The notes under the pieces: generated by a model
The model's database searches: none
Told to the model about the DNA's origin: nothing
The model's input: only the letters and a program-made list of their open reading frames with translations
Assembly: GCF_900113945.1 (NCBI RefSeq)
Contig: NZ_FORG01000031.1
Coordinates: 1-37,096, forward strand
DNA: 37,096 bases
Source: Xenorhabdus mauleonii
Lineage (GTDB): Bacteria > Pseudomonadota > Gammaproteobacteria > Enterobacterales > Enterobacteriaceae
Direction of reading: 5' to 3'
Part shown: one piece after another, positions 24,417-32,269 of the stretch
Position numbering within the stretch: the first letter of the stretch is position 1
Layout of the letters: every line of letters begins with the position of its first letter
Program-made: the position numbers and the translations under genes

Positions 24417-24826
24417 AGCATCTCAAACGCTTTTTCAAACGTCACCTCGGAATAAGGTTGCTTGTTTTCGTTCTCCATTCGAATGATGCCCTCTACCAAA
24501 GCAAACAGGGCTTTCTTATCTTGGGTAGATATCTTAGCATCAGGAGAAACACCGACCTTTACAGCAGCAAATCGAATGTAGCTTTCAGTGTTGTTCTCTA
24601 TGGGCGGAGCATAACGATTGATGATTTGTCTAATCGAGTGCAATTGGTATTTGAGCTGATAGTTTCTGAGCAACTTCATCAGCGCCCTGATGCCATGCTC
24701 CGCTGTTTCAAACCGACAGAACCGCTTTTCGATATTCCGGTCATGCGGTAATTGTCCAAGCCACTTATTTGCTGAGTTGTTATCAATGTTACCGGGATTG
24801 TTGTTGCGTATGCCTCTGGTCATCAT
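24413..24826 (-). CDS. Phage endolysin / PRD1 P5-like lytic transglycosylase-type protein
   Basis: 137 residues from ATG 24826, chosen for the strong GGGGAG upstream and because it overlaps the upstream stop at 24823; upstream in-frame ATGs are less likely. 'RGIRNNNPGNI' at the N-terminus followed by 'FCRFETAEHGIRALMKLLRN' and 'INRYAPPIENNTESYIRFAA' is the signature of the phage 'structural protein P5'/endolysin group found between holin and Rz. It should cleave peptidoglycan. There is no clear signal peptide, so export would need the holin. Confidence 0.75.
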   Translation of the reverse strand: MMTRGIRNNNPGNIDNNSANKWLGQLPHDRNIEKRFCRFETAEHGIRALMKLLRNYQLKYQLHSIRQIINRYAPPIENNTESYIRFAAVKVGVSPDAKISTQDKKALFALVEGIIRMENENKQPYSEVTFEKAFEML

Positions 24827-25017
24827 ATTGCTCCCCGTCGTTGTTCGTGCCCTACCAACATCCTGAGAAACCAATAGCGTTCGTAAAAATTGAAATAGTC
24901 GTTTAACCATTTGTATTTAGGGTGACGAGCAAGCTTCAGGAAATATTGATCACTAGACCAATGCCTTCGTAGCCTACGCAGTACCCACCAGCGGCGAATT
25001 TGATTGAGACGGCTCAT
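24823..25017 (-). CDS. Small basic phage protein between holin and endolysin
   Basis: 64 residues, very rich in Arg, Trp and Tyr ('IRRWWVLRRLRRHW', 'FNFYERYWFLRMLVG'). It overlaps both neighbours by 4 nt, which strongly supports translation. It has no clean membrane segment and I do not recognise it; a lysis regulator is possible from its position. Confidence 0.55.
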   Translation of the reverse strand: MSRLNQIRRWWVLRRLRRHWSSDQYFLKLARHPKYKWLNDYFNFYERYWFLRMLVGHEQRRGAI

Positions 25018-25337
25018 TGCTTATCTCCCAAACGCTTGTTAATCGCCCGAATAGCGAAGCCGCGTACCTTCTCAACGCCAATAAAACCGATGGCACCACC
25101 GATAGCCGGTGCGAAACTGCCCGGAATACCAAACATCTCCAAGCCACTGGATACACTCCATGACAAAGCCCCGCACAATAAGGCTTCGACCCAGCGGTTC
25201 TTGCGTTCCACGCCGTCATAAATCAGACGACCGTAACAAATCAGGATGGCCAGGATAGAGCCGGATATCTGCGGCCAAGAATGTTTTAGGCCGCTTAACA
25301 GATCGGCCCACAAATCAGGGTTTTCTTTCATTTTCAT
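25014..25337 (-). CDS. Phage holin, lambda-type
   Basis: 107 residues from ATG 25337 (GGGGTGG upstream; four extra residues if the ATG at 25349 is used). Several hydrophobic stretches ('ISGSILAILICYGRLIY', 'VEALLCGALSWSVSSGLEM', 'FAPAIGGAIGFIGVE') and a charged C-terminal tail ('RAINKRLGDKQ') match lambda-family holins. It forms the timed hole in the inner membrane and heads the lysis operon holin, small protein, endolysin, Rz/Rz1. Confidence 0.85.
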   Translation of the reverse strand: MKMKENPDLWADLLSGLKHSWPQISGSILAILICYGRLIYDGVERKNRWVEALLCGALSWSVSSGLEMFGIPGSFAPAIGGAIGFIGVEKVRGFAIRAINKRLGDKQ

Positions 25338-25494
25338 ATTCCACCCCATCAGAACAATGGGCGTCCGTGGGGTGAGAGAGTCGCCCCTGTGAGTAGGTTA
25401 AAAGTAATGAGTTAATACTTAAGGTATGTTGTTAAATCAGCCAAATATTAACCAACTTATGAGGGATGGCTGATTACCTCTGGAAGGAGACAAG

Positions 25495-25758
25495 ATGCAG
25501 TTTTTGCACAAAAGAATTCACCTTAATCAAGGTGATGTCGTTAAGGTTGATTGCTCGCATCAGTGCAATATTATGCTATTAACTGACAGTGACTTTCATA
25601 AATACAGAAACGGAGGCCAGTTTAATTATTACGGCGGTTTCTATAAAGCCTTACCCGCTCGAATTTCTGCTCCGCATTCTGGTTACTGGAATGTCACGCT
25701 GGATATCGGGGGAGGCTCAGCAAACATTCGTCATTCAATCTCAGTTATTCCAGCATAA
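25495..25758 (+). CDS. DUF1883 domain protein
   Basis: 87 residues. 'MQFLHKRIHLNQGDVVKVDC', 'SHQCNIMLLTDSDFHKYRNG' and 'GYWNVTLDIGGGSANIRHSI' cover the whole DUF1883 domain. Biochemical role unknown to me; the domain also occurs fused to TIR-like domains elsewhere, so a sensing or binding role is possible. RBS AAGGAG, on the + strand against the lysis operon, so it is a moron-like single gene. Its 3' end overlaps the converging small gene 25741-25914 by 18 bp. Confidence 0.8.
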   Translation: MQFLHKRIHLNQGDVVKVDCSHQCNIMLLTDSDFHKYRNGGQFNYYGGFYKALPARISAPHSGYWNVTLDIGGGSANIRHSISVIPA

Positions 25759-25914
25759 GGATTCAGCTTTAGCCTGAGATAATGCAGCTTCAAGGGCGGT
25801 AATGATTTTTTGCTGTGTACCGTCCTTTATGTACCCAGTCGATCCCATTCCCTCCCCCTTGCCCTCATCGCGATACCAAATTGTTTCGCCGTTAAGCTCT
25901 ATTGATATTTTCAT
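25741..25914 (-). CDS. Small phage protein (57 aa)
   Basis: Reads 'MKISIELNGETIWYRDEGKG' to 'LEAALSQAKAESLCWNN', with AGAGG before the ATG. A beta-hairpin start and a C-terminal helix rich in Ala suggest a small folded protein. I believe similar short proteins occur in related prophages, but the function is unknown. It overlaps the end of the DUF1883 gene on the other strand. Confidence 0.55.
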   Translation of the reverse strand: MKISIELNGETIWYRDEGKGEGMGSTGYIKDGTQQKIITALEAALSQAKAESLCWNN

Positions 25915-26014
25915 TTGTATACCTCTGATATATGGTTATGAACTCAGTCCGACTTTAAATGAATTCGTAGCCTGTTTTAACTATGGCTCATTGTAAGCTC
26001 TGACATACAAATTA

Positions 26015-26071
26015 AGGTTGCCAGCCGCAATGCATGTATACGGATGTGATTAGAGTGATTGCGGTGGTAAA
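26015..26071. repeat. 57-bp repeat with long stem, copy 1
   Basis: Starts AGGTTGCCAGCCGCAAT and ends GTGATTGCGGTGG plus AAA. It matches 34297-34353 at all but about five positions. GCCGCAAT near the start pairs with ATTGCGG near the end, giving a large hairpin. It lies between the small gene 25741-25914 and the Tad2-like gene terminator. The gap 25915-26121 otherwise holds no gene. Confidence 0.6.
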
Positions 26072-26094
26072 AACAACCCCAGCAAATGCTGGGG
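26068..26094 (-). terminator. Rho-independent terminator of the Tad2-like gene
   Basis: CCCCAGCA (26077-26084) pairs with TGCTGGGG (26087-26094). On the minus strand it is followed by TTGTTTTT. It lies 27 bp past the stop of 26122-26937. Confidence 0.8.
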
Positions 26095-26121
26095 AAGGTT
26101 TATAAGAGTGGCCTAAGTTGA

Positions 26122-26937
26122 TTACTCATACCATTCACAATGGAAGCGGTATTTTTTTCCTACTCGTTCTAGCAGCTTACCGAATTCTGCTGTGTCACCT
26201 TTCTCATAGCGAAGATGTGCCTCCACTTTTGTTGAATTAGTGTTTTGTTCTGTAACAGTACCAAGGTTATACTTTTTACCATCTACAGTAATTATCAAAG
26301 TTTTATTGCTCAGTTCTGGAACTTGCTTCCTAAATTGTATGCTGATTGTATTAGCAGCTGAACCAAAATATTTAGGGCCGAACCAATAAATAAGGTAAGG
26401 AGCTGCTATATTATTTTCAATAACAACTAGATCTTTTTCTAAACTCCATAGTTTATCCAAAACTGGTTCAGAGTGGCCTTTTGGAGTTGCGTCAAAGACT
26501 ACATTATATTTAAGAGTCTTTGGTGTTTCAGGTTCCGGATCAGGCGTTGGCTCTGGTTCTGGCTTTACCTTCTCTCCAAAAAACTGCCAATCACAAGCCA
26601 TCATATCTTCTTGCGTTGGCTGCCACGGTACAAAATTACCGTGTTCATTACGCAGATCAATATGAGTTAGATAATCATATTTCGTTCCAACAACAACCCC
26701 ATCAACTGCATAAGCGCTATCTTTCTCTACGGTTAAATCATTCACACGTGGCGTGATAGCTAGATATTTTTCATTATTCCCTTGGCAATTTACCCAAACA
26801 GAACGAGTAACACGCTTGCGTAGTTTTAATTGAATCAAAGCCCAAGAAAAAGAACCTACCGGTGCAATAAAGCAGTCACATTGATATTGTTTTGGATCAA
26901 ATGGACATTCATGTTCAGGCTTAATAAATTCAGACAT
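26122..26937 (-). CDS. Tad2/DUF2829-like protein with extra C-terminal domain
   Basis: 271 residues. Residues about 28-120 match the DUF2829 (Tad2) pattern: 'FSWALIQLKLRKRVTRSVW', 'EKYLAITP', 'YLTHIDLRNEHGNFVPWQPT' and 'QEDMMACDW'. Phage Tad2 proteins are known to bind the Thoeris defence signal and block that system. A 'PEPEPTPDPEPETPK' linker leads to a second domain (about 143-271), beta-rich, unknown to me ('YNVVFDATPKGHSEPVLDKL', 'NKTLIITVDGKKYNLGTV'). The N-terminus has a small Cys cluster (C11, C20, C22). The gene stands alone with its own terminator. AT-rich DNA upstream (26938-27091) holds no gene. An anti-defence role is inferred. Confidence 0.75.
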   Translation of the reverse strand: MSEFIKPEHECPFDPKQYQCDCFIAPVGSFSWALIQLKLRKRVTRSVWVNCQGNNEKYLAITPRVNDLTVEKDSAYAVDGVVVGTKYDYLTHIDLRNEHGNFVPWQPTQEDMMACDWQFFGEKVKPEPEPTPDPEPETPKTLKYNVVFDATPKGHSEPVLDKLWSLEKDLVVIENNIAAPYLIYWFGPKYFGSAANTISIQFRKQVPELSNKTLIITVDGKKYNLGTVTEQNTNSTKVEAHLRYEKGDTAEFGKLLERVGKKYRFHCEWYE

Positions 26938-27091
26938 ATTATTTCCTTATATTTATAAATTAATGAAAAGACAAATCTTATATTTAACTTTCCATTCGTT
27001 GTTAAACAGCCTAGATATATTAACGATTATTTATAATTGAATGAATTGATTGGCCTTGTGCAGAAATTCATACAACCAACTGGAATTAATA

Positions 27092-28128
27092 TTATTTATC
27101 CGTATTTAACATGATTTCTTGCTCGGTCTGCTTAAACCGTTCCTCTTCCAGCTCAACACCCAAAACACGGCGATTTAACTTCAACGCCGCTTTCAGTGTT
27201 GCCCCGGAACCCATAAAGAAATCGGCCACCACATCCCCTTCTTTGCTACTGGACTGGATAATATGCGCCATCAGGTCAGCGGGTTTTTCGCAGGGATGTT
27301 TACCCGGATAATATTGAACAGGTGCAAAGTGCCAGACGTCGGTGTAAGGCACTTCTGCCGTCACCGTGAACGAACGGCGCATTAAGCCGTATTCTTGCCG
27401 TAATTCTTCATACTGCCGTGACAAGGTGAGGTGAGATTCAACTAATTCATGATAGGGTTTGTTCAATTCACCACGCTGGTGCTTTTCTTGGGTGATACGT
27501 CCAAACAACACCTGCAGCTTTTGGTAGTCCGTCTCATTGGGTAACTGCCACTGGCTATCACTAAACCAATGACTGGCCATCTGCTTGCCCGTCGCTTCGT
27601 GGATCTCTTTCGCTGTAACGCCTAATACTTTCCGTGCATCACGAAAATAATCTATCAGCGGTTTAAATACCGACTGTTTCAGTGCCCGGCATTGCTTGGA
27701 ATAGCCATCGCCTTTCGGGTGATACGGCCCTTGATAATGCTCGGCAAAAATAATGCGTTCCGTGGCTGGAAAGTACATCCGCAGGCTTTCTTTATTCTGC
27801 CTGCGCCATGGGCCAGAAGGTTTCGCCCAGATAATATGATTTAACACATTGAACCGTCACGAACGAGCAGCTCAGTATCCGAGGCTAGACGCGAACCACA
27901 GAACATATACAGGCTGCCGTTGGGTTTCAGTACCCGCCAGAATTCGACCAGTAGTTCATCCAACCACGCAAGGTATGCCGTGACATCTTCCCACTGTCTG
28001 TCCCAGGCACAATCTTTTACCTGAAAGTACGGCGGGTCAGTGGCGATTAGGTCAATACAGTTGTCCGGTAAGGTTTTAATAAATTGCAGTGAGTCGTCGT
28101 TAATTAATGTGATACCACTTAAATTCAC
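27092..28128 (-). pseudogene. Phage DNA (adenine/cytosine-N4) methyltransferase, frameshifted
   Basis: The N-terminal part (from GTG 28128) has the catalytic 'TDPPY' (D31-Y34) and 'FWRVLKPNGSLYMFCGSRLA'. The C-terminal part has the AdoMet motif 'VADFFMGSGATLKAAL' and 'RRVLGVELEEERF', giving motif order IV then I (beta class). The frame breaks near 27845-27855: 'DTELLVR' should continue as '..RFNVLNHIIWAKPSG' but one base is missing and a stop follows. An enzyme of about 345 residues is therefore split. Such enzymes modify phage DNA against restriction. The first part lacks the AdoMet site and the second lacks DPPY. Confidence 0.85.
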
Positions 28129-28219
28129 AATTGTTTTCCATCAGTCGACGCTGACTTGCTTGCTGGAAAGCCACAGGTGAGAGGCTGGCGTTATTCAATC
28201 CACCAGCCGTCCATTTCAC
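28100..28219 (-). CDS. Possible 39-residue phage ORF overlapping the methyltransferase start
   Basis: Starts with GTG, reads 'MKWTAGGLNNASLSPVAFQQ' then 'ASQRRLMENNCEFKWYHIN'. It overlaps the methyltransferase 5' end by 29 bp in another frame and begins just past the 28239-28439 stop. Compact spacing supports it; no RBS or family match was found. Confidence 0.3.
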   Translation of the reverse strand: MKWTAGGLNNASLSPVAFQQASQRRLMENNCEFKWYHIN

Positions 28220-28238
28220 CGCTTAAAACGTTGCCTTA

Positions 28239-28439
28239 TTAGGGGCAACGTTTGAAAAACGTGTCATCGTCCCGGCTTTCCATCAGGCCAGCCAGACAAA
28301 ATTGAGTTAAAAGCAATTGGCAACGCGGCGTGGATAGCCCCGTCAGGGTGGAAATATCGTAAACGGATGCCCAGTCATACACGGGCACAGTTTCTAAAAC
28401 ACAGGCGGCAGCCGTTGTCATATCTTCATGTTTTAGCAT
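28239..28439 (-). CDS. Small winged-helix-like phage protein
   Basis: 66 residues. 'ASVYDISTLTGLSTPRCQLL' and 'LTQFCLAGLMESRDDDTFFK' fit a short helix-turn-helix plus wing, similar to small phage proteins between Q and the lysis or modification genes. AAAGG lies 12 bp upstream of the ATG. Regulatory role is a guess. Confidence 0.5.
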   Translation of the reverse strand: MLKHEDMTTAAACVLETVPVYDWASVYDISTLTGLSTPRCQLLLTQFCLAGLMESRDDDTFFKRCP

Positions 28440-28450
28440 GATAATTTAAA

Positions 28451-28500
28451 CCTTTGGTCAGTTATTGTGCATAGACACACATGTAACTCTGACCAAGGAT
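28451..28500. promoter_or_regulatory. Dyad-symmetric sequence upstream of the late genes
   Basis: GGTCAG (28456-28461) and CTGACC (28489-28494) form the core of a longer imperfect inverted repeat (CCTTTGGTCAG and CTGACCAAGG). It lies between the terminator at 28530 and the first late gene at 28439, where a late promoter or operator would be expected. Confidence 0.35.
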
Positions 28501-28529
28501 AACAGCAAGTCTTACCTGAATTTCAGGCA

Positions 28530-28554
28530 CAAAAAAACCTGCACTGGGCAGGTT
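28530..28554 (-). terminator. Strong terminator downstream of the DUF1133 gene (late-operon control point)
   Basis: AACCTGC (28536-28542) and GCAGGTT (28548-28554) form a stem whose minus-strand transcript is followed by a run of seven or eight T. It is placed between an antiterminator-like gene and the late genes, as tR' is in lambda, so antitermination there is likely. A 12-bp palindrome GCTTCGCGAAGC lies nearby at about 28583. Confidence 0.8.
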
Positions 28555-28639
28555 CTCTTTTAATTTCGTCGCTTGCGGGCATAGCTTCGCGAAGCATATA
28601 TAAAAATACTAACTTTATTGCTCAAAAAGTCAAACTTTT

Positions 28640-29191
28640 TTAATCAACGTAATGCCCCTGTCTTTCAAATTCATCACACATGGGGCGATATAGCATAAAT
28701 TCCGCCACATTTAACCATGCCTCAATTCTACGGCGACAAGTAGAAAGTGAAATTTCAGGACAGCGTTCATGCATTTCAGTTGCGATCCCGTAATACGATT
28801 TTTTAAATAAGTAATGTTCTTTAACAACGTCCAATAAACCGGGGTCATCATTCATCACTTTAGCAATGACCGCATCCATTTTTAGACCTTCCGAATCAGT
28901 GCAAAACCATAAGCGGCTGATCGACTGCTTTTCCTGCATTCCGCCAAAAATCTGCAATAACTCTTCTTGTGTTAGCCCCGCTTGCTGCATCCTTTTCATA
29001 GCTACTTTCAAGGCCTTTTTGGATATAACAGGTTGTGCCAACAGTCGGGATAAAATACCTGCAGCCTGTGGTGATTTGCTAATCGTAGACCAACTTCCCC
29101 ATAGGCTTAACTGCCCACGTATCCAAACACTTTCCAGCGTGCGCAGCCTTAAATGCTCTTCACCTTTTCCACATGTATTCGGATAAATCAT
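28640..29191 (-). CDS. DUF1133 protein, antiterminator Q-like late regulator
   Basis: 183 residues. 'MIYPNTCGKGEEHLRLRTLE', 'SVWIRGQLSLWGSWS', 'FCTDSEGLKMDAVIAKVM' and 'CRRRIEAWLNVAEFMLYRPM' are the DUF1133 signature. Members sit in the antiterminator slot of lambdoid prophages and carry a C-terminal HTH-like part ('KKSYYGIATEMHERCPEISL'). It probably allows transcription through the terminator at 28530 into methyltransferase and lysis genes. Intact. Confidence 0.8.
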   Translation of the reverse strand: MIYPNTCGKGEEHLRLRTLESVWIRGQLSLWGSWSTISKSPQAAGILSRLLAQPVISKKALKVAMKRMQQAGLTQEELLQIFGGMQEKQSISRLWFCTDSEGLKMDAVIAKVMNDDPGLLDVVKEHYLFKKSYYGIATEMHERCPEISLSTCRRRIEAWLNVAEFMLYRPMCDEFERQGHYVD

Positions 29192-29225
29192 TCTTCGCCC
29201 CTTAACTTCCTATTATTTAATTCAT

Positions 29226-29525
29226 TTACACCCGACATAACCGTACCTCTTCAACTTCCTTTTTCACTTGGGACAAGAGTTCTGTTTCCGTACCGTGGAT
29301 TGCCTGCCATGTTTTCGGAGCAGCATAAAAACCCGTGGGATAACATGCCCGATGATGGCGCGGACATAATGGCAGAACGGAGAAGTGATCCGCCCGTTGT
29401 GCCATCCCCTGCCCCGTTCTGATATGGTGGGTTTCCGCTGGTGATACTCCCAGCCCCATATTCCGGCAACAAATACAGCCCAGCGAGGCCACATCAGAAA
29501 GCCACTGTTTTTCACTGTTGGTCAT
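29226..29525 (-). CDS. Ref-like HNH nuclease (recombination enhancement family)
   Basis: 99 residues from ATG 29525, with GGAGAGG upstream; longer in-frame starts would overlap the DUF1367 gene. 'VASLGCICCRNMGLGVSPAE', 'THHIRTGQGMAQRADHF' and 'LPLCPRHHRACYPTGFYAAP' show the paired Cys and His residues of the Ref/HNH fold. P1 Ref is a RecA-dependent nuclease, and small homologues are common in the nin region of lambdoid phages. Catalytic His residues are present, so it may be active. Confidence 0.75.
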   Translation of the reverse strand: MTNSEKQWLSDVASLGCICCRNMGLGVSPAETHHIRTGQGMAQRADHFSVLPLCPRHHRACYPTGFYAAPKTWQAIHGTETELLSQVKKEVEEVRLCRV

Positions 29526-29541
29526 TGGTCTTGCCTCTCCA

Positions 29542-30134
29542 TTACGCAAAATCAAACAACTGAGAAGCGGCGTTTTCAGCAGAACTCTGAGTCGGAAAGT
29601 TACGGTACAGAATGAAGTTCCAGAGCACATTTAATGTGGCTTTATAGAGTTCCTGAAATTCCAAGTCCTCCATTTTGGCAAAACTGATTGAACGGGGTTC
29701 TCGATGCAGGCTGCCATTGGGCATTTCGTAAGTGTCATAGTGACCGGATTCCACCGTTGCCCAGCGTCGGAACGCATCAAAGGATTTAGTGGCGGTAATG
29801 TTCTGGGCACGATTTTTCGATAAACCGGCAAGGTATTCATCTGCAGCGGATTGTAAGGCATCTTCGGCGCCGGCGAAGTGAGCCAGAAATTGTACGTAGC
29901 CACGGACAAGTTTTTTTCTTCAGGGGAAATCGTACCGCCGGTGGGTTCCCAGTATTCATAACCGAGATTCAGGAGGGCAAAATATTTGCGGTGGAAACGG
30001 GGGTTACGTGCTTTCTTAAAATCCGCATAAAGCACATCGCCACACTTCACTTTGGAGTGCAGGTATTCTCTGGCGGCAGGGGTTGCTGGCCTCAGAGTAT
30101 CATTGGAGATTTTGATAAAACTATGCTGCGCCAT
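29542..30134 (-). pseudogene. DUF1367 (NinB-position) phage protein, frameshifted
   Basis: The first part ('MAQHSFIKISNDTLRPATPA', 'NPRFHRKYFALLNLGYEYWE') fits the DUF1367 N-terminus. The rest appears in another frame ('MESGHYDTYEMPNGSLHREP', 'RSISFAKMEDLEFQELYKA'). The break is in a homopolymer of seven T (29911-29917): one more A on the coding strand gives 'EEKKLVRGYVQFLAHFAG' and restores about 197 residues. It is either a real deletion or a homopolymer sequencing error. Strong RBS AGAGGAATAAG. Confidence 0.8.
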
Positions 30135-30171
30135 AACTTATTCCTCTAAGTGATGACACAGCAGCTTACGT

Positions 30172-30282
30172 TTAGGTTGTCGGATGTTCAGGCCGATGAG
30201 ATAATTCTAGCGGTTTACCGTCTGTTACGCTACCGGCAAAATCTCTGCGACTGGAAAGGCTTCCTTCCATCGTCGCCTTCAT
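30172..30282 (-). CDS. Possible 36-residue phage ORF
   Basis: Reads 'MKATMEGSLSSRRDFAGSVT' then 'DGKPLELSHRPEHPTT'. Upstream AGGGAG with 6-nt spacing is a strong RBS. It fills the 30135-30347 gap between DUF1367 and the next gene. No family recognised. An opposite-strand frame here looks like a shadow. Confidence 0.35.
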   Translation of the reverse strand: MKATMEGSLSSRRDFAGSVTDGKPLELSHRPEHPTT

Positions 30283-30347
30283 CAGTTCTCCCTGATGGGA
30301 AGTATTGGACATTGTGCCCACCATCAGTGGTAGTTCTAGCCAACCGA

Positions 30348-30935
30348 TTATTTTTTTGATATGCGGTCATTAGTAAAAGATTCCCAAGCACTCTCTAAAG
30401 ATTGAGGCTCGTACCACTTATACTGCCCATAGTGCGGATCATACTGCTTTTGCCTATATATCTCTTCTGCAGAATAACGGCTACCTGAGCCAGGTTTATC
30501 AATACAACGACGGTCTACATTAGGTATGTGACGTAACCTAGTGCCCCCTAACGAACCTTTAACTGGTATATTAAGATAATCAGCCAGTTTTTGAGCAAAA
30601 CCATTTGCTCCAGACCAGCAAGCTATTATTCTAGCACTTTGAATATTGTGTCCTTTGATTCTAATACTGTTTAGTAAGTTATGAACTGTTCTGCAAAAAT
30701 CACCTATATTCATTCTAGGAGCATTTTCAACAGTTCCACAAAATAATATCTGAGAACTAGTTGAGAGTGAGTGTCCTATGATATTGAGTCTATAGTGAGG
30801 TTTTTTCTTAGGCTTGTCCAAAAAATAGTGAAATTTACCTTCCTCACACAGGAACAGCTTGGTCATTTTCTGCTCCAACTCATTAACAGTAGTTATTGCG
30901 AGAATACTGGATTCAGTGTGTCGATACTGTCCCAT
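30348..30935 (-). CDS. Unknown protein with possible clan-CD (C80-like) His/Cys dyad
   Basis: 195 residues from ATG 30935, with AGGAGG upstream. 'YRLNIIGHSLSTSSQ' (H55) and 'ARIIACWSGANGFAQKLADY' followed by 'LNIPVKGSLGG' (C106) match the layout of clan-CD cysteine peptidase folds such as the C80/MARTX-type domain: a strand ending in GH, a long helix, then a strand ending in AC followed by 'FAQ.LA..L..PV.G'. The remainder is charged. No signal peptide. Whether it is a peptidase is uncertain. The surrounding DNA is AT-richer than the neighbours, suggesting an inserted moron. Confidence 0.5.
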   Translation of the reverse strand: MGQYRHTESSILAITTVNELEQKMTKLFLCEEGKFHYFLDKPKKKPHYRLNIIGHSLSTSSQILFCGTVENAPRMNIGDFCRTVHNLLNSIRIKGHNIQSARIIACWSGANGFAQKLADYLNIPVKGSLGGTRLRHIPNVDRRCIDKPGSGSRYSAEEIYRQKQYDPHYGQYKWYEPQSLESAWESFTNDRISKK

Positions 30936-31047
30936 AATTCCTCCTGTAAACAATGCTGATTGCAATGCACATTAATTACCTTAGTTTAATATCACATTAA
31001 GTTAAATTTTCAAATGTAGATTTGCTTATGCAGCTTGACATAATTCT

Positions 31048-31155
31048 TTATAGCTTCAACGCATGCCAGCCCAATGTATTCCAACAAGCGGCTTCACCCG
31101 AAAAACAACATTCAGCCACAGTCAGTGATTCCCCACACTTATCACAGTGCTGCTT
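31048..31155 (-). pseudogene. C-terminal fragment of a CxxC phage protein
   Basis: Directly after the TAG of the next gene and in the same frame: 'KQHCDKCGESLTVAECCFSG' then 'EAACWNTLGWHALKL'. No usable start is visible. The Cys pairs suggest a small zinc-binding end. It resembles the C-terminus I would expect for the 'ERKAAQR' phage protein whose N-terminal remains lie at 35631-35887, so the two may be halves of one family. No gene is seen in 30966-31047. Confidence 0.45.
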
Positions 31156-31926
31156 CTATAATTCAGCCATCTGACTTTTTAATGAACGGTCATCCATTCT
31201 AATTAACATCGCCAGATATTCTTCCCGGTCATAGACATAATATCTTTCATCAATACCATAGCCGCCCGGATCAAGCTCTTTAGCCGCTACATTGCGCATC
31301 TGATATAACCAGTCCCAATAAAGAAACTCACGCACTACATCGGACAGCGTGTGCGGTTCGGGGAGTTGTTCAGCAAAGCCTTTCGCTGTTGCTTTACGCA
31401 ACTTATCAACTTCATTGATGCGATCACCATGCATACACCCTTCGGCGTATTCTTCTTCGTTCCAGTAGTGGAAGGATTCATAGATTTCAGCCAGTTCCCC
31501 CACTAGCATCAATTTTTCGGGGGCAGTCAGTTCCAGTGCAGCTTCATAACTGGCAAATAGTCCTCTGACCTGACTGACTTTCTTATTCTGTTCTTTCGCC
31601 CGGTCAATATAGCCTTGTAGGTTATCCATACTCATGGTGCCAAAGGCCACCTGAAACGCATGCGCACCCGATTTCATCAGGTAATCAACATATTTCTGCT
31701 GGGCCTCTTTCGGGGTAATTTTCAGTTTCTTCAGGGCAGCTTGTGCTGCGTCAAGGTGGGCGGGTTCGTTGGTTTTGATGACCTCCAGTACCCACAGATA
31801 GGCATCAACCTGCTTGTTGCCGGTGATCTTGCGCTGAGCAGGCAAGGGCTTTACCGTTGCGATTGCGGTGCTGTGGCTTGGTTCAGGAATGGTGAAAAGT
31901 GTTTTGTGTACTGTATTGTCCATCAT
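31156..31926 (-). CDS. Unknown phage early protein (256 aa)
   Basis: Mostly helical and soluble, with 'VDAYLWVLEVIKTNEPAHLD', 'APEKLMLVGELAEIYESFHY' and 'YDREEYLAMLIRMDDRSLKS'. The start overlaps the stop of the small gene upstream (ATGA), and it sits next to the DUF927 primase fragment, so it belongs to the early replication block. Not assigned to a family. The frame stays open past the TAG into the CxxC fragment. Confidence 0.6.
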   Translation of the reverse strand: MMDNTVHKTLFTIPEPSHSTAIATVKPLPAQRKITGNKQVDAYLWVLEVIKTNEPAHLDAAQAALKKLKITPKEAQQKYVDYLMKSGAHAFQVAFGTMSMDNLQGYIDRAKEQNKKVSQVRGLFASYEAALELTAPEKLMLVGELAEIYESFHYWNEEEYAEGCMHGDRINEVDKLRKATAKGFAEQLPEPHTLSDVVREFLYWDWLYQMRNVAAKELDPGGYGIDERYYVYDREEYLAMLIRMDDRSLKSQMAEL

Positions 31927-32072
31927 TGTTTTGTCTCCCCCGCTAAACTTAAAATCATCTTGTCGCTGACTTCCCGAATACGGGATCTTTCTTCTAATTG
32001 ACTGTCAACCTTCAACCACTGCCCCATGAAATTGCCCATTCCCCAACGGGATAATCGATATACTTTTCCCAT
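31923..32072 (-). CDS. Small phage early protein (49 aa)
   Basis: From ATG 32072 with AGAGG upstream: 'MGKVYRLSRWGMGNFMGQWL' then 'KVDSQLEERSRIREVSDKM'. A longer in-frame start at 32168 would run across the repeat field and is less likely. The 4-nt overlap with the downstream gene supports it. Function unknown. Confidence 0.5.
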   Translation of the reverse strand: MGKVYRLSRWGMGNFMGQWLKVDSQLEERSRIREVSDKMILSLAGETKQ

Positions 32073-32158
32073 AATGCCTCTGTAATGTCGGTTGAGAGAC
32101 AGGTGGCTTATGCCCGTTTGATGATCTGCCTGCCAAAAAGAAGCCTGTCCCCGTGGCT

Positions 32159-32269
32159 GTTGTCTCAAAACCCCCGCTGAGTTGCCTCATGTTGTCTCAC
32201 TCTAAAAATAAAAAACTTTATAATTCATTGCATTAATAGAAATGAGACAACTGAGACAACCGAGACAAC
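32159..32269. repeat. GAGACAAC iteron-like repeats next to the second primase
   Basis: Three direct copies of TGAGACAAC-type units at 32244-32251, 32253-32260 and 32262-32269 (period 9). Two exact inverted copies GTTGTCTC are at 32159 and 32191, and one near copy is at 32181. They lie within 140 bp of the 3' end of the truncated DUF927 gene, the same relative place as the GGGATAA field next to the first primase, but with a different sequence. Confidence 0.6.

Noticed and set aside
25802..25996. + strand frame after the DUF1883 gene
   Set aside because: It is antisense to the better supported 57-residue gene 25741-25914.
30150..30359. + strand 69-codon frame 'MTQQLTFRLSDVQADEIILA'
   Set aside because: It runs against the minus-strand operon, has no family match and ends in a low-quality stretch; the minus-strand ORF with a strong RBS in the same place is preferred.
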